From the NCBI GenBank assembly GCA_021732085.1, contig JAKFVQ010000009.1, positions 62,001 to 126,000 of the forward strand: DNA of 64,000 bases. The letters run 5' to 3'. The translations under genes were made by a program, and so were the position numbers. The notes under the pieces were generated by a model. The model ran no database searches. It saw only the letters and a program-made list of their open reading frames with translations, and had not been told where the DNA came from. Below, piece after piece: positions 1-8,785 of the stretch (its first letter is position 1; each line of letters starts with the position of its first letter). This stretch comes from Candidatus Obscuribacterales bacterium. Its GTDB lineage: Bacteria; Cyanobacteriota; Vampirovibrionia; Obscuribacterales; Obscuribacteraceae.

Positions 1-330
1 ACCACACACATCCTTGACACTGCGCGCGGATGTCCGGCGGCAGGCGTGCCAGTATCCATCGAAATTGAGCGCAGCGGAAACTGGGAAGCGCTATCCAAAG
101 GAAGCACAAACAACGACGGAAGAATCATGGACTTACTTCCTTCCGACAAGCCACTGGAAGCGGGTCGCTACCGCATGCGCTTCGAAACTAGCAGCTATTT
201 CAATGCAAACAATGTGCAGGGCTTCTATCCATATGTAGAGGTTGTGTTCGACATCAAGGCAGCAGGCGAGCATTACCATGTGCCTCTTTTGCTCAGCCCA
301 TTTGGGTTCTCAACCTATCGCGGAAGCTAG
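1..330 (+). CDS. uraH: 5-hydroxyisourate hydrolase, 5' end cut off by the window edge
   Basis: Transthyretin-like hydrolase of purine breakdown: it opens 5-hydroxyisourate, the product of urate oxidation, to OHCU. The reading frame is open from base 1, reading T-H-I-L-D-T-A-R-G-C-P-A-A-G, the family's N-terminal motif, so only the first few residues lie outside the window. The C-terminus reads HYHVPLLLSPF followed by STYRGS, close to the family hallmark Y-R-G-S ending. The GTG at 46 is an internal valine codon and not a start. Urate oxidase and OHCU decarboxylase would be expected to the left but cannot be seen. Family assignment is near certain; the role in urate degradation is established for the family. 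Confidence 0.95.
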   Translation, partial: TTHILDTARGCPAAGVPVSIEIERSGNWEALSKGSTNNDGRIMDLLPSDKPLEAGRYRMRFETSSYFNANNVQGFYPYVEVVFDIKAAGEHYHVPLLLSPFGFSTYRGS

Positions 331-560
331 CTACGACGAACCGGGCCAAAAATGCCCAATGAAGCGTCGAACTTGCTAGCAGATAATCGCAGCAATGCCG
401 CAAGCGATGCCAAGACCGAGACAGAGCTCATCTTCTTTCGTAACGATCTACGCAAAAAACCTGCCAAATACCGCAGCTCCAGCCAAATTCAGCTATCATT
501 TCGATCCCGTTTTCGGGAGAAGCCCTATTTGTCTCTCGATTCATGAAGGAGTGAAGAGGA

Positions 561-1556
561 ATGGCGACGAACACGCAGACTAAAACGACAGCAACAGTCA
601 AGGATTTCATCAAGCACAACTTTCGTCATTTCAACGCCGCTGTTGTAGTTGATGCAGCCGAGGCATACATAGCGCACCTGGAAAAAGGCGGCAAAATGTT
701 CATGTCAATCGCCGGTGCAATGAGCACTGCTGAGCTCGGTCTTTCACTTGCTGAAATGATCCGTCAAGACAAAGTTCATGCCATTTGCTGCACAGGAGCG
801 AATCTCGAAGAAGATATTTTCAATCTCGTTGCGCACGATTCTTACGTGCGCGTTCCACACTATCGCCAACTCACACCTGACGAAGAAGTTGAATTGCAAA
901 AGAGGGGATTGAACCGCGTTACCGACACGTGCATTCCCGAGGACACCGCAATTCGAGCAATCGAGCAGCAAGTCTTGGATCTCTGGAAAGCAGCAGATAA
1001 AGAAGGAAAGAGATATTTCCCTTATGAATTCATGTACCAACTAATTCGCAACGGAAGCATCGAGAAGTCATATCAGATCGATCCCAAGCACTCATGGCTA
1101 GTCGCCGCGGCAGAGAAAAACATTCCGATTTACACACCAGGATTTGAAGATTCCACACTCGGAAACATCTTCGTTTCGCACGTCTACACAGGCGATCTCT
1201 CACGCTACGACATCTACAAATCCGGCTTGGAGCAAATGGCTCATCTCATCGATTGGTACAAAGAAAACAACAAAGATGAGTCGATTGGATTCTTCCAAAT
1301 TGGCGGCGGAATCGCAGGCGATTTCCCAATCTGCGTCGTTCCACTCATCCACCAGGACTTGCAAGAGAAGTGCCGTTACTGGGGTTACTTCTGCCAAATA
1401 TCCGACAGCACAACTTCTTACGGTTCCTACAGCGGCGCCGTTCCAAACGAGAAGATCACATGGGGTAAGCTCGATGCACAGACTCCGCGCTTCGTGATAG
1501 AATCAGACGCCTCGATTGTTGCCCCACTGGTCTTTGCATACGTGTTGGGACAATAA
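561..1556 (+). CDS. Deoxyhypusine synthase-like family protein
   Basis: 331 residues matching the deoxyhypusine synthase fold end to end. Visible landmarks: SIAGAMSTAELG near residue 50 (NAD-binding region), FQIGGGIAGDFP near 250, SGAVPNE, and the lysine that forms the enzyme-substrate imine in TWGK (K303), followed by ESDASIVAPL. In eukaryotes and archaea the enzyme moves the aminobutyl group of spermidine onto eIF5A. Bacteria lack eIF5A, and bacterial homologues are usually proposed or shown to act on polyamines, for example homospermidine formation. No polyamine gene lies next to it, so the substrate is unknown. The start has a purine-rich GAAGAGGA directly upstream. It reads the same way as the following cupin gene, 54 bases away. 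Confidence 0.9.
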   Translation: MATNTQTKTTATVKDFIKHNFRHFNAAVVVDAAEAYIAHLEKGGKMFMSIAGAMSTAELGLSLAEMIRQDKVHAICCTGANLEEDIFNLVAHDSYVRVPHYRQLTPDEEVELQKRGLNRVTDTCIPEDTAIRAIEQQVLDLWKAADKEGKRYFPYEFMYQLIRNGSIEKSYQIDPKHSWLVAAAEKNIPIYTPGFEDSTLGNIFVSHVYTGDLSRYDIYKSGLEQMAHLIDWYKENNKDESIGFFQIGGGIAGDFPICVVPLIHQDLQEKCRYWGYFCQISDSTTSYGSYSGAVPNEKITWGKLDAQTPRFVIESDASIVAPLVFAYVLGQ

Positions 1557-1610
1557 ATTCGGCGCTCATGCACGATCGAGCAACGGACTTCTCAGGTAAG
1601 GAGAAACAGA

Positions 1611-2114
1611 TTGACTGCGGAAGAGCTGATTGAATTACTCCGGTTGGAGCCGCTTGAATTCGAAGGCGGTTACTTCCAGAGGAACTATTATTCAAACGAT
1701 GTTCTCCCGCAGTCGCATCTGCCCGAGCGATACCAAAGCGATCACACTTTCGGTTCAGCAATTTACTACTTACTTACTAACGACACCTTTTCAGAATTTC
1801 ACAGCTTGCTTTCAGACGAGACATATCATTTCTACATGGGCGATCCTGTAGATTTGATCGAACTTCATCCGAATGGTGAATGTACGACTACTGTTTTAGG
1901 AAACGATCTCGCGGCGGGGCAAAAGCTTCAGCACACTGTGTTGCGCGGAACATGGCAAGCTTCGTATGTTCGTCCGGGCGGTAATTTTGCCCTACTGGGA
2001 TGCACGATGGCTCCATCATTTGAAATGTCGGACTGGATAAAAGGGAATTGGGAAACGCTACTACGCTCTCATCCCAAACATCACCAGATCATAATGAAAT
2101 TGACTCGCAAGTAA
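1611..2114 (+). CDS. DUF985 (cupin_5) family protein
   Basis: 167-residue single-domain cupin of the DUF985 type. Family features: an N-terminal helix MTAEELIELLRLEPLEFEGG, then the YF.R.YYS strand, GSAIYYLL, the F.SLLSDETYHFYMGDP segment that usually carries the cupin motif, and a late GNFALLGCTMAP.FE strand. Starts at TTG with AAGGAG eight bases upstream, which fixes the start. Function in this family is not established; members resemble sugar-binding or epimerase-like cupins. Same strand and 54 bases after the deoxyhypusine-synthase-like gene, so the two may be co-transcribed, which is inference. Confidence 0.85.
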   Translation: MTAEELIELLRLEPLEFEGGYFQRNYYSNDVLPQSHLPERYQSDHTFGSAIYYLLTNDTFSEFHSLLSDETYHFYMGDPVDLIELHPNGECTTTVLGNDLAAGQKLQHTVLRGTWQASYVRPGGNFALLGCTMAPSFEMSDWIKGNWETLLRSHPKHHQIIMKLTRK

Positions 2115-2266
2115 GCAAACCGTGGCGGGCGCGAGAAAGCGCCAAGCGTTAAACGCCGACCGCCAGATGCGTTTAACATAGAGCTAACCAGCATTTCACC
2201 CTTCCATGGTTTTCCGCCCCGCCATTTGCGGCATATACTGGATGGGTAGCGCCGGAATGATTCATT

Positions 2267-3805
2267 ATGAGCAAGACGATCAAGCTTAAAACGAAATTGA
2301 AGGCTGCCGATTGTGCTGCATACTTGAATCAATTCACAGCGGAAAGCGACTCAGGCACCAAGCCTTTAACCGGGTGGGTCGCAAATAAGTCATTCGAATT
2401 GGCTCCGAGTCATGCAGGATTATTCAGCATTCAGAGCGTGGGAAACATCAGCGAAGGAACTGATGGCGCGACTGTACATCTAAAAGTTCAGATGTCTAGG
2501 TCAAGCAAGCGCATACTCACCATCACTGCGTGCTTGATCCTTGGAGCCTTTGCGGCGCTGGTTCCGTCATACATGCAGGATATGGATGTATTCGGATTCT
2601 CATGGGCATTTCTCTTCCTTGTAGTCGTTCCGGCAGCAGTCTGGATTGCAGCATTTATTGCAATTCGAAGAAGCGTGCAGAGCAAGCAGGATCCATTTGT
2701 AAATACGCTATGCTCCTCGCTTCAGGCGCAGAAAGTTCAAACCATAACAGAGAACCTTCCCTCAATAGTGCTTGAGCGGGCGAAAGGCAAATCAATCCAA
2801 TCAGGCAAAATTGTATCTGCTGTTTGGCTAACACTGCATGCGATACCATTCCTGGCCGGATTTGGCGTTGCGAATTATCTTACAGATTACCTTCACAACC
2901 GCGCATGGAATGCATGGGTAAATGGAAATTACGCCGAGTCAGAAAGCTATTGCAGACCGATCATGCAAGTAACAGAACTCTTTTACTCCGGCGATCAATC
3001 GCGACAAGCATATGCTTATTACATTCTAGCCGAGAATCTACGCTGCCAGGGCAAACTGGACGAAGCGCTGGAGTTTTACAACAAGGCAAAAGCACTTCAA
3101 GAGAAGACTCTGGACCGCGACAATCCGATCCTCGCCTGGACCTACGACAACATCGGCAAAATCTACGATGCTCAAAACAACCCACAAGCAGTCGACTATT
3201 ACAGCAAAGCAATCGACATCTGGAAGAAATCGAATCCGCCCCAAGAAGCACTCATCGCCCGTTCGCTAAATCGCCTGGCGCTCTATCATGCAAAGCAAGG
3301 TGACCCAACTCAACTAGAACTGGCAGAGCAAGAACAGCTCGACGCACTCAGCAGAGATAGCCAAAGCTTCCCTTTGACAGATGGGCGAAAGAGCATGACG
3401 GTTGCGGAAGATTTGAACGATCTCGCAGTCATCTATTTAGCCGGAAGTAAATTCAAATCGGCTGAGAAACTACTAAATGAATCAATTGATATAAAGGAAA
3501 GCCATAATAAATCAGAGGAAAACAAAATCCGACTAGCCAATTCATATACGAACTTGTACTTCGCCAAATCCGGAAGCAAGGGTGTTGGGGAAATGGATAG
3601 ACTGATGCTCGCCCTAAAGCTACACAACCCGGTCATCACCATCTCTGGACCACCGAACAAGTATTTTTTTCAACAGATTATCGAGAAACTTCGTCCGTCG
3701 ACCGAATTTCCAAACACAGATAGACGTAGCGATGTCAGATTTGATTATCTATGGGAGCCTGACAACAAAAAGATTGACAGCCAATACCGGCTGCTGCGCG
3801 ACTAG
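2267..3805 (+). CDS. Membrane protein with C-terminal tetratricopeptide repeats
   Basis: 512 residues. The first 80 residues are soluble. Three hydrophobic segments follow (about 82-102, 110-133 and 181-206), with a soluble loop between the second and third. From about 220 to 430 there are TPR-like helix pairs with the hallmark spacing, for example Y-Y-I-L-A-E-N-L-R-C-Q-G-K-L-D-E-A near 250 and T-Y-D-N-I-G-K-I-Y-D-A-Q-N-N near 290. The TPR pattern suggests a protein-protein scaffold fixed to the membrane. The kinesin-light-chain-like form of the repeats resembles that in the kinase at 34.9 kb, but no kinase domain is present here. I do not recognise a specific family. Confidence 0.8.
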   Translation: MSKTIKLKTKLKAADCAAYLNQFTAESDSGTKPLTGWVANKSFELAPSHAGLFSIQSVGNISEGTDGATVHLKVQMSRSSKRILTITACLILGAFAALVPSYMQDMDVFGFSWAFLFLVVVPAAVWIAAFIAIRRSVQSKQDPFVNTLCSSLQAQKVQTITENLPSIVLERAKGKSIQSGKIVSAVWLTLHAIPFLAGFGVANYLTDYLHNRAWNAWVNGNYAESESYCRPIMQVTELFYSGDQSRQAYAYYILAENLRCQGKLDEALEFYNKAKALQEKTLDRDNPILAWTYDNIGKIYDAQNNPQAVDYYSKAIDIWKKSNPPQEALIARSLNRLALYHAKQGDPTQLELAEQEQLDALSRDSQSFPLTDGRKSMTVAEDLNDLAVIYLAGSKFKSAEKLLNESIDIKESHNKSEENKIRLANSYTNLYFAKSGSKGVGEMDRLMLALKLHNPVITISGPPNKYFFQQIIEKLRPSTEFPNTDRRSDVRFDYLWEPDNKKIDSQYRLLRD

Positions 3806-3831
3806 TGTAGTTGCGGACGCGGAAAAAGTAA

Positions 3832-4125
3832 TTAATCATCACGTGTTAATGGCCTAATCATACTCAATGCCTTAAGGCCCATAGATTGCTTAGTCAGTTG
3901 AAGTTCGTAGGTCTGCTGCAAATTCAACCAGAACTCCGCCGAAGTACCGAAAAACCTGGATAATCGCAAGGCGAATTCGGCCTCAATAGCACGCCGTCCA
4001 TTAATAATTGAACTCACTTCTGCCGCAGACACGTGTAGCCTTGAAGCAAGCTGCTCGATGCTCAAGCCATTTGGAAGCAGAAACTCTTCGTTGAGTACTT
4101 CGCCTGGATGAATAGGTTTGTGCAC
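3832..4125 (-). CDS. HigA-family antitoxin-like HTH protein, no adjacent toxin
   Basis: 97 residues starting with M-H-K-P-I-H-P-G-E-V-L, the start typical of HigA/VapI-type antitoxins, then an XRE helix-turn-helix (LSIEQLASRLHVSAAEVSSIINGRRAI), then the FFGTSAEFWLNLQQTYEL segment that is conserved in the family. Starts at GTG with AGAGGAAA upstream. In higBA loci the RelE-fold toxin lies just upstream of higA; here only 48 bases separate this gene from the M23 peptidase stop codon, and no toxin reading frame is present on either side. It is an orphan antitoxin or a repurposed regulator. Family call is confident; regulatory role is inferred. Confidence 0.9.
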   Translation of the reverse strand: MHKPIHPGEVLNEEFLLPNGLSIEQLASRLHVSAAEVSSIINGRRAIEAEFALRLSRFFGTSAEFWLNLQQTYELQLTKQSMGLKALSMIRPLTRDD

Positions 4126-4173
4126 TAATCGTTTCCTCTACCAGTCCACCACCATTATATCTGCCCAAAGAAT

Positions 4174-4968
4174 CTAGCTCCTCAGCTGTTCTAGATGCTT
4201 CAGTGCGCTCGATGCGGCTAGCTGCTTTTGCTCAGCGTCATTTCGACTAATCGCGCCTTCTTCGTAGAGTTGCTTAAATGTATTGGCTTCCTTAGCCAAT
4301 TTGTCGTAAGCGTTCTTCGCGCCGGCTATTTCGGCAGCGGTCGGTTTTGGCGGAGCCTTCACCACAGGTGCAGACGCTATAGCCGTTGCTGGCACTGAAT
4401 GTTTATTACCAGTCTTAGATGATTTTGCGATAAGCACAGTGTCCTTCGCTGTCCGCAAATTACGGGATGCGATAGCAATGCTTCGAGCATTTCCGGGATT
4501 ACCAAAATATGCGATCGGATCTAGATATGATCCATGGCGCTTAATCGTTAAATGCAGGTGAGGACCCGTCGAGCGACCAGTAGTTCCAACCAGTCCAATC
4601 ACAGTTTTGGTGCTAACACTCTGTCCATATCGAACATTGATCTTATTCAAGTGACCATAGATCGAAATATCACCATTGGGATGTGTGATATCAACCGCAT
4701 TTCCCAACAAACCTCGCCATCCAGCGCGAGTTACTTTGCCAGCCGCTATTGCCTTTACCGGAGAATTCATCGGCGCGGCGTAATCCACGCCAGCATGGAA
4801 ATCAGTCGCACCAGTAGTCGGGTGGATTCGCTGGCCAAAAGCAGAACTTACCCACGCACCAAGCACAGGTGGTGAGACAAGACCGGCTGCAAAAACGCCC
4901 TGACAAGGTGCGCTAATGAAAAGCATTGCAACAAAAACTCGGGACAACAAAACGCACAGTCTCTTCAT
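4174..4968 (-). CDS. Secreted M23-family peptidoglycan endopeptidase (LytM type)
   Basis: 264 residues. A signal peptide covers roughly residues 1-28 (basic start, hydrophobic core, A-A cleavage site). The LytM domain spans about 35-155 with all zinc and catalytic residues visible: H58 and D62 in FHAGVDYAAP, H106 in IYGHL, and H137 and H139 in GPHLHL. It should therefore be catalytically active and cleave peptide cross-links in peptidoglycan. The remaining C-terminal 110 residues are Ala/Lys/Pro-rich and end in a short predicted helical pair (AKEANTFKQLYEEGAISR and following), which may bind partners. The gene lies upstream of the HigA-like gene on the same strand. Confidence 0.92.
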   Translation of the reverse strand: MKRLCVLLSRVFVAMLFISAPCQGVFAAGLVSPPVLGAWVSSAFGQRIHPTTGATDFHAGVDYAAPMNSPVKAIAAGKVTRAGWRGLLGNAVDITHPNGDISIYGHLNKINVRYGQSVSTKTVIGLVGTTGRSTGPHLHLTIKRHGSYLDPIAYFGNPGNARSIAIASRNLRTAKDTVLIAKSSKTGNKHSVPATAIASAPVVKAPPKPTAAEIAGAKNAYDKLAKEANTFKQLYEEGAISRNDAEQKQLAASSALKHLEQLRS

Positions 4969-5254
4969 AGCTGGGACATCTAACTCGCAGTATTGGGTGA
5001 TAATTCAAGACTATGCGGATTCCCCTAAAGCTACCGCATGAGCCTTTCTACAGATTCTTAACGCATTTGGAAGCCGGTTGCCAAAAAGCAACAGGGAACA
5101 TTTTTGTACCTTATCCACAACCTCAATCAATCGCACTTTTCAGCAGCCCACTTCGCGGCGACGTTTAATGAACAATTCTCCACCGAGTGCTATTTTGAGC
5201 CCCAACATTACTTAACAGACGCGTAAGGCGCCGCTCAAATTCACTGGGGGAGCT

Positions 5255-8200
5255 ATGTCTCAAACAGGTTATTACCGTCAACCAACAATTCACAAGGACC
5301 AAATCGTTTTCGTGTGCGATAACGATCTGTGGAGCGTTGCAGCAACAGGTGGAACGGCCAGAAGGTTGACGAAAGGACAGGGCGAGTGCCTATTTCCACG
5401 ATTCTCACCGGACGGCGAACAAATAGCATTCATCTGCTATGAAGAGGGACATCCAGAACTCTTCGTGATGAATGCCGATGGTTCCGATATGAGAAGACTT
5501 ACCTACCTCGGCGGTGACCATTGCTTCGTACTCTGCTGGAAGCTTGACAGCAACAAGGTTCTTATCTCATGCGATGCACGCACACCATTCTTCCGCCATG
5601 CTGAAATCATTGAAGTTGATGTCGTTTCTGGCGAAATGGAGCCCTTGAATCTCGGTCATGCGCTTTATCTCACAATCGATGAAAATGGTCGAAAAGTGAT
5701 TGGCTGCAACAATCTTGATCCAGCGATCTGGAAGCGTTACCGCGGCGGCAAAGCTGGTCAGCTCTGGTTCGACGAAGGGGGAAAAGGAGACTTTAGACGC
5801 TTCCTGAATCTCAACGGCAACATCGTTTCTCCTATGCTTATTAAAAACCGTGTTTATTTTCTCAGCGACCATGAAGGCATTGGCAATCTGTATTCCTGCT
5901 GGTTTGATGAAAGTGATCTTAGAAGACACACACAGCACAATGAATACTTTGTGCGATTTCCATCGACGGACGGCGAGAGCATCATATATAGTGCCGCAGG
6001 CAATCTGCACATTCTGAATTGCAAATCAAACAAAATTAGCCAGGTAGAAATACAGACGCCCACGCAAGAGCAGCATTCGGCGCGCAAATTTAGCAACGCC
6101 GCCGATTATCTCCACAATTTCTCTGTTAGTCCCGCCGGTAATAAACTAGCCTTCGTGACTAGGGGTCAAGCCTTCACCATGCCGTTTTTTGAGGGGCCCT
6201 GCGTCCAGCACAGCCCTGGAAGCAGTGTGCGATATAAAGAAATCGCCTGGATGAATAACAATGAGAAGATTGTCGCAGTGAGCGATGAAGGTCCGTTCGA
6301 GCGCCTTGTTATGCATGACGCAGGCGACCCTTTATCCGCCCCGGAATTTTTGACGAATCAAGAAATAGGTCGTGTAATTGAGTTGTCCGTATCTCCGGAC
6401 GGTACCAGAATTGCATTCACCAATCATCGATTCGAGTTGGCAATCGTTGATTTGAAGTCAAAGAAGCTCGACATCGTTGATCAAAGTAACACCGAGCGTA
6501 TCGCTGGGCTAAGCTGGGCGCCGGATAGTCGATGGTTGGCATATGCGTGCCCATTATCCAACAACACATGCATTATCAAAATCGCAGACGCCGACACGGG
6601 AAAGGTGCACGACGCGACACGCTCCGTCCGCCTAGATTATGAGCCCTGCTTCGACGCCACGGGCAAATATCTGTATTTCCTTTCCAATAGAGATTTCAAA
6701 CCGACCTATGACTCGGTTCAGTTTGAATTGAGTTTTCCTCGTGCAAGTCGTCCATACGCAATTCTTCTGAGCAAGACAACACCATCTCCACTAGCTCCTG
6801 ACGAACAGGGTCCGTTCGCCAGCGAAAAGACAACCGGAAGCGAAACTGAAACTACACACGGTGAAAACCAGCCAACACCAAATGCAGTACCAATCGATCT
6901 AGACGGACTGCAAGATCGAATAATTGCCATTCCTGTCGAGGAGGGTCTTTATTCAGGGCTTAAAGCAGGCAGCGACAGAATATTCTACCTTTGGGGTTAC
7001 CTTACCGGAATCAGTCGCGACTTCGATTGGCACAATCATGATGTTGTCAGCTCACTAATGGCATATGACCTGAAGGAGAAAAAATCAGCGACACTGGTCG
7101 GATCGCTGAACGACTTCACATTGGGCGCTGACGGCAGAACCTTAGTAGCTAGACTGAAAGACAAGTTCCGCGTAATTGATGCGACCCAAGCACTTACAGC
7201 GACCGTCGAGCTCAACGAAACAACTCTGTCACGCGCGACAGGAATGTTTGATCTTTCCCGCTGCAATTTGCTCGTTGAGCCATGCAAAGAGTGGGCGCAA
7301 ATGTATCGCGAAGCATGGCAGTTGCAAAAACATCATTTCTGGGACGAAAAAATGTCGGAAATCGATTGGGACTTAGTTATGGAACGGTATGCGCTCGTCC
7401 TGCCTAAAATCCGCACGCGCTCAGAACTTTCCGATTTGATTTGGGAAATGCAAGGGGAGCTCGGCACATCGCACGCATACGAATTCGGCGGCGACCGTCC
7501 GGCACCGCGTCCATATCATAAGGGCTTCCTTGGATGCGATCTCAGCTGGGACGAAAAAAATGAAGGATACCGCATTACAAAAATATTGCGCGGCGATTCC
7601 TGGGACCCTGGCGCGCACTCACCTCTAGCCGAGCCCGGCATCAACGTTGAGGAAGGTGACCTGATTCTGGCCGTGAATGGAAAAAGAATCAGTAAAACGC
7701 TGACAGTTGATGAGTTGCTTCTGAAATCGGGCGGACAACACATCCAGCTAAGTGTTCGAAGTGGAATGAGCAAGCGCAACGTAACTGTCAAAACGCTCAC
7801 CACTGAGCGCTATCTTCGTTACCGCAACTGGGTCGACAGCAATCGCGAGATCGTGCATCAGAGAAGTGGTGGCAAGCTTGGATATGTTCACATTCCAGAC
7901 ATGGGCCCGCCCGGTTTCGCAGAATTTCATCGCGGCTATCTAAGTGAATTCGATCACGAAGGACTTGTCATTGACGTCCGCTACAACAGGGGTGGGCACG
8001 TATCATGCCTGCTGCTGCAAAAGCTTCTGCGAAATCGAGTCGGATACTGTATCCCCAGATTCGGGCAAGCACAGCCATATCCAAACGAGTCTCCGATCGG
8101 ACCGATGGTCGCCATAACCAATCAATTTGCCGGATCAGATGGAGATATTTTCAGTCACTGCTTCAAGCTGTACGAGCTTGGACCACTTGTAGGACACCGC

Positions 8201-8485
8201 ACATGGGGCGGCGTGATAGGCATTTCAGCGCGCTATACACTTGTTGATGGAACACTGACGACACAACCTGAGTACTCATTCTGGTTCAAAGACGTCGGCT
8301 GGTCTGTTGAGAACTATGGGACAGATCCTGACTATCCGGTTGACTACCGGCCCCAAGATTATTTGTCGGGGCGGGATCCGCAACTAGAGAAGGCAATCGA
8401 ATTGGCTATGGATGAAGTGAATACGGCAGCATTCAAACTGCCTGACTTCAAAACCCGCCCGAGCTTAGCCCTTCCAAGCCACTAA
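5255..8485 (+). CDS. Tricorn-like protease with beta-propellers, PDZ and S41 catalytic domain
   Basis: 1076 residues, close to the 1071 of the archaeal tricorn protease. The first ~650 residues form WD/PD40-like propeller blades (repeated FSPDG, SPDGTRIAF, WAPDSRWLAY motifs). A PDZ-like segment lies near 755-835 and an S41 core follows. The catalytic tetrad lines up with the known enzyme: S739-H740 in GTSHAY, the nucleophile S961 with D962 in AGSDGD, and E1019 in SVENYG. In known homologues it degrades short peptides released by other proteases. There is no signal peptide, so it is cytoplasmic. A Ser/Thr/Glu-rich insert near residues 515-545 is low complexity. Start has a strong GGGGGAG upstream. 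No tricorn-interacting aminopeptidase is adjacent. Confidence 0.95.
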   Translation: MSQTGYYRQPTIHKDQIVFVCDNDLWSVAATGGTARRLTKGQGECLFPRFSPDGEQIAFICYEEGHPELFVMNADGSDMRRLTYLGGDHCFVLCWKLDSNKVLISCDARTPFFRHAEIIEVDVVSGEMEPLNLGHALYLTIDENGRKVIGCNNLDPAIWKRYRGGKAGQLWFDEGGKGDFRRFLNLNGNIVSPMLIKNRVYFLSDHEGIGNLYSCWFDESDLRRHTQHNEYFVRFPSTDGESIIYSAAGNLHILNCKSNKISQVEIQTPTQEQHSARKFSNAADYLHNFSVSPAGNKLAFVTRGQAFTMPFFEGPCVQHSPGSSVRYKEIAWMNNNEKIVAVSDEGPFERLVMHDAGDPLSAPEFLTNQEIGRVIELSVSPDGTRIAFTNHRFELAIVDLKSKKLDIVDQSNTERIAGLSWAPDSRWLAYACPLSNNTCIIKIADADTGKVHDATRSVRLDYEPCFDATGKYLYFLSNRDFKPTYDSVQFELSFPRASRPYAILLSKTTPSPLAPDEQGPFASEKTTGSETETTHGENQPTPNAVPIDLDGLQDRIIAIPVEEGLYSGLKAGSDRIFYLWGYLTGISRDFDWHNHDVVSSLMAYDLKEKKSATLVGSLNDFTLGADGRTLVARLKDKFRVIDATQALTATVELNETTLSRATGMFDLSRCNLLVEPCKEWAQMYREAWQLQKHHFWDEKMSEIDWDLVMERYALVLPKIRTRSELSDLIWEMQGELGTSHAYEFGGDRPAPRPYHKGFLGCDLSWDEKNEGYRITKILRGDSWDPGAHSPLAEPGINVEEGDLILAVNGKRISKTLTVDELLLKSGGQHIQLSVRSGMSKRNVTVKTLTTERYLRYRNWVDSNREIVHQRSGGKLGYVHIPDMGPPGFAEFHRGYLSEFDHEGLVIDVRYNRGGHVSCLLLQKLLRNRVGYCIPRFGQAQPYPNESPIGPMVAITNQFAGSDGDIFSHCFKLYELGPLVGHRTWGGVIGISARYTLVDGTLTTQPEYSFWFKDVGWSVENYGTDPDYPVDYRPQDYLSGRDPQLEKAIELAMDEVNTAAFKLPDFKTRPSLALPSH

Positions 8486-8492
8486 CACTAAG

Positions 8493-8520
8493 AAACCCCG
8501 TGGAGATTCCCGGGGGTTTG
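8493..8520 (+). terminator. Hairpin terminator after the tricorn gene
   Basis: AAACCCC at 8493-8499 pairs with GGGGTTT at 8513-8519, a 7-bp stem just downstream of the tricorn stop codon. The T-run is short (TTTGATTT), so termination may be partial. Confidence 0.55.
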
Positions 8521-8531
8521 ATTTAACTCAT

Positions 8532-8562
8532 CACATACTAGTCTTAATTAGACTAGTATGTG
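8532..8562. repeat. Perfect 13-bp inverted repeat with a 5-base spacer
   Basis: CACATACTAGTCT at 8532-8544 and its exact reverse complement at 8550-8562, separated by TAATT. It follows the terminator at 8493 by 12 bases and is not followed by a T-run, so it looks less like a terminator and more like a regulator operator, a transcript-stabilising hairpin or a recombination site. No second copy was noticed in the window. Confidence 0.8.
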
Positions 8563-8785
8563 AAAGGACTTTTGAGCACCCCCTCCTAGTCCTTGTAGCG
8601 TCATAAATCTGCTCCCACACGGCTAAAGCCCTGTCATTGGAAGCACAGGACTTGGTACCGCTCCAGACAGAAGGCAAAGCTTCCAGGGTCCCGCCTTTAT
8701 CAATGAAATGAGAAGCCCGATCTTGTCAGACACTCAGCGAAACCGCTAAAATTCATCCCCTATTAAACCTTGAGGGAACGGCTTT
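8563..8785. other. Intergenic leader of the Rieske oxygenase gene
   Basis: About 220 bases without a supported reading frame. AAGGACT/AGTCCTT arms near 8564-8597 form a hairpin, and several short GC-rich complementary stretches follow (around 8640-8700), so a structured leader is possible. I do not recognise a known riboswitch class. No convincing promoter was seen. Confidence 0.4.

Noticed and set aside
8563..8785. A known riboswitch in front of the Rieske gene
   Set aside because: Some complementarity is present, but no core motif of a riboswitch class I know could be identified.
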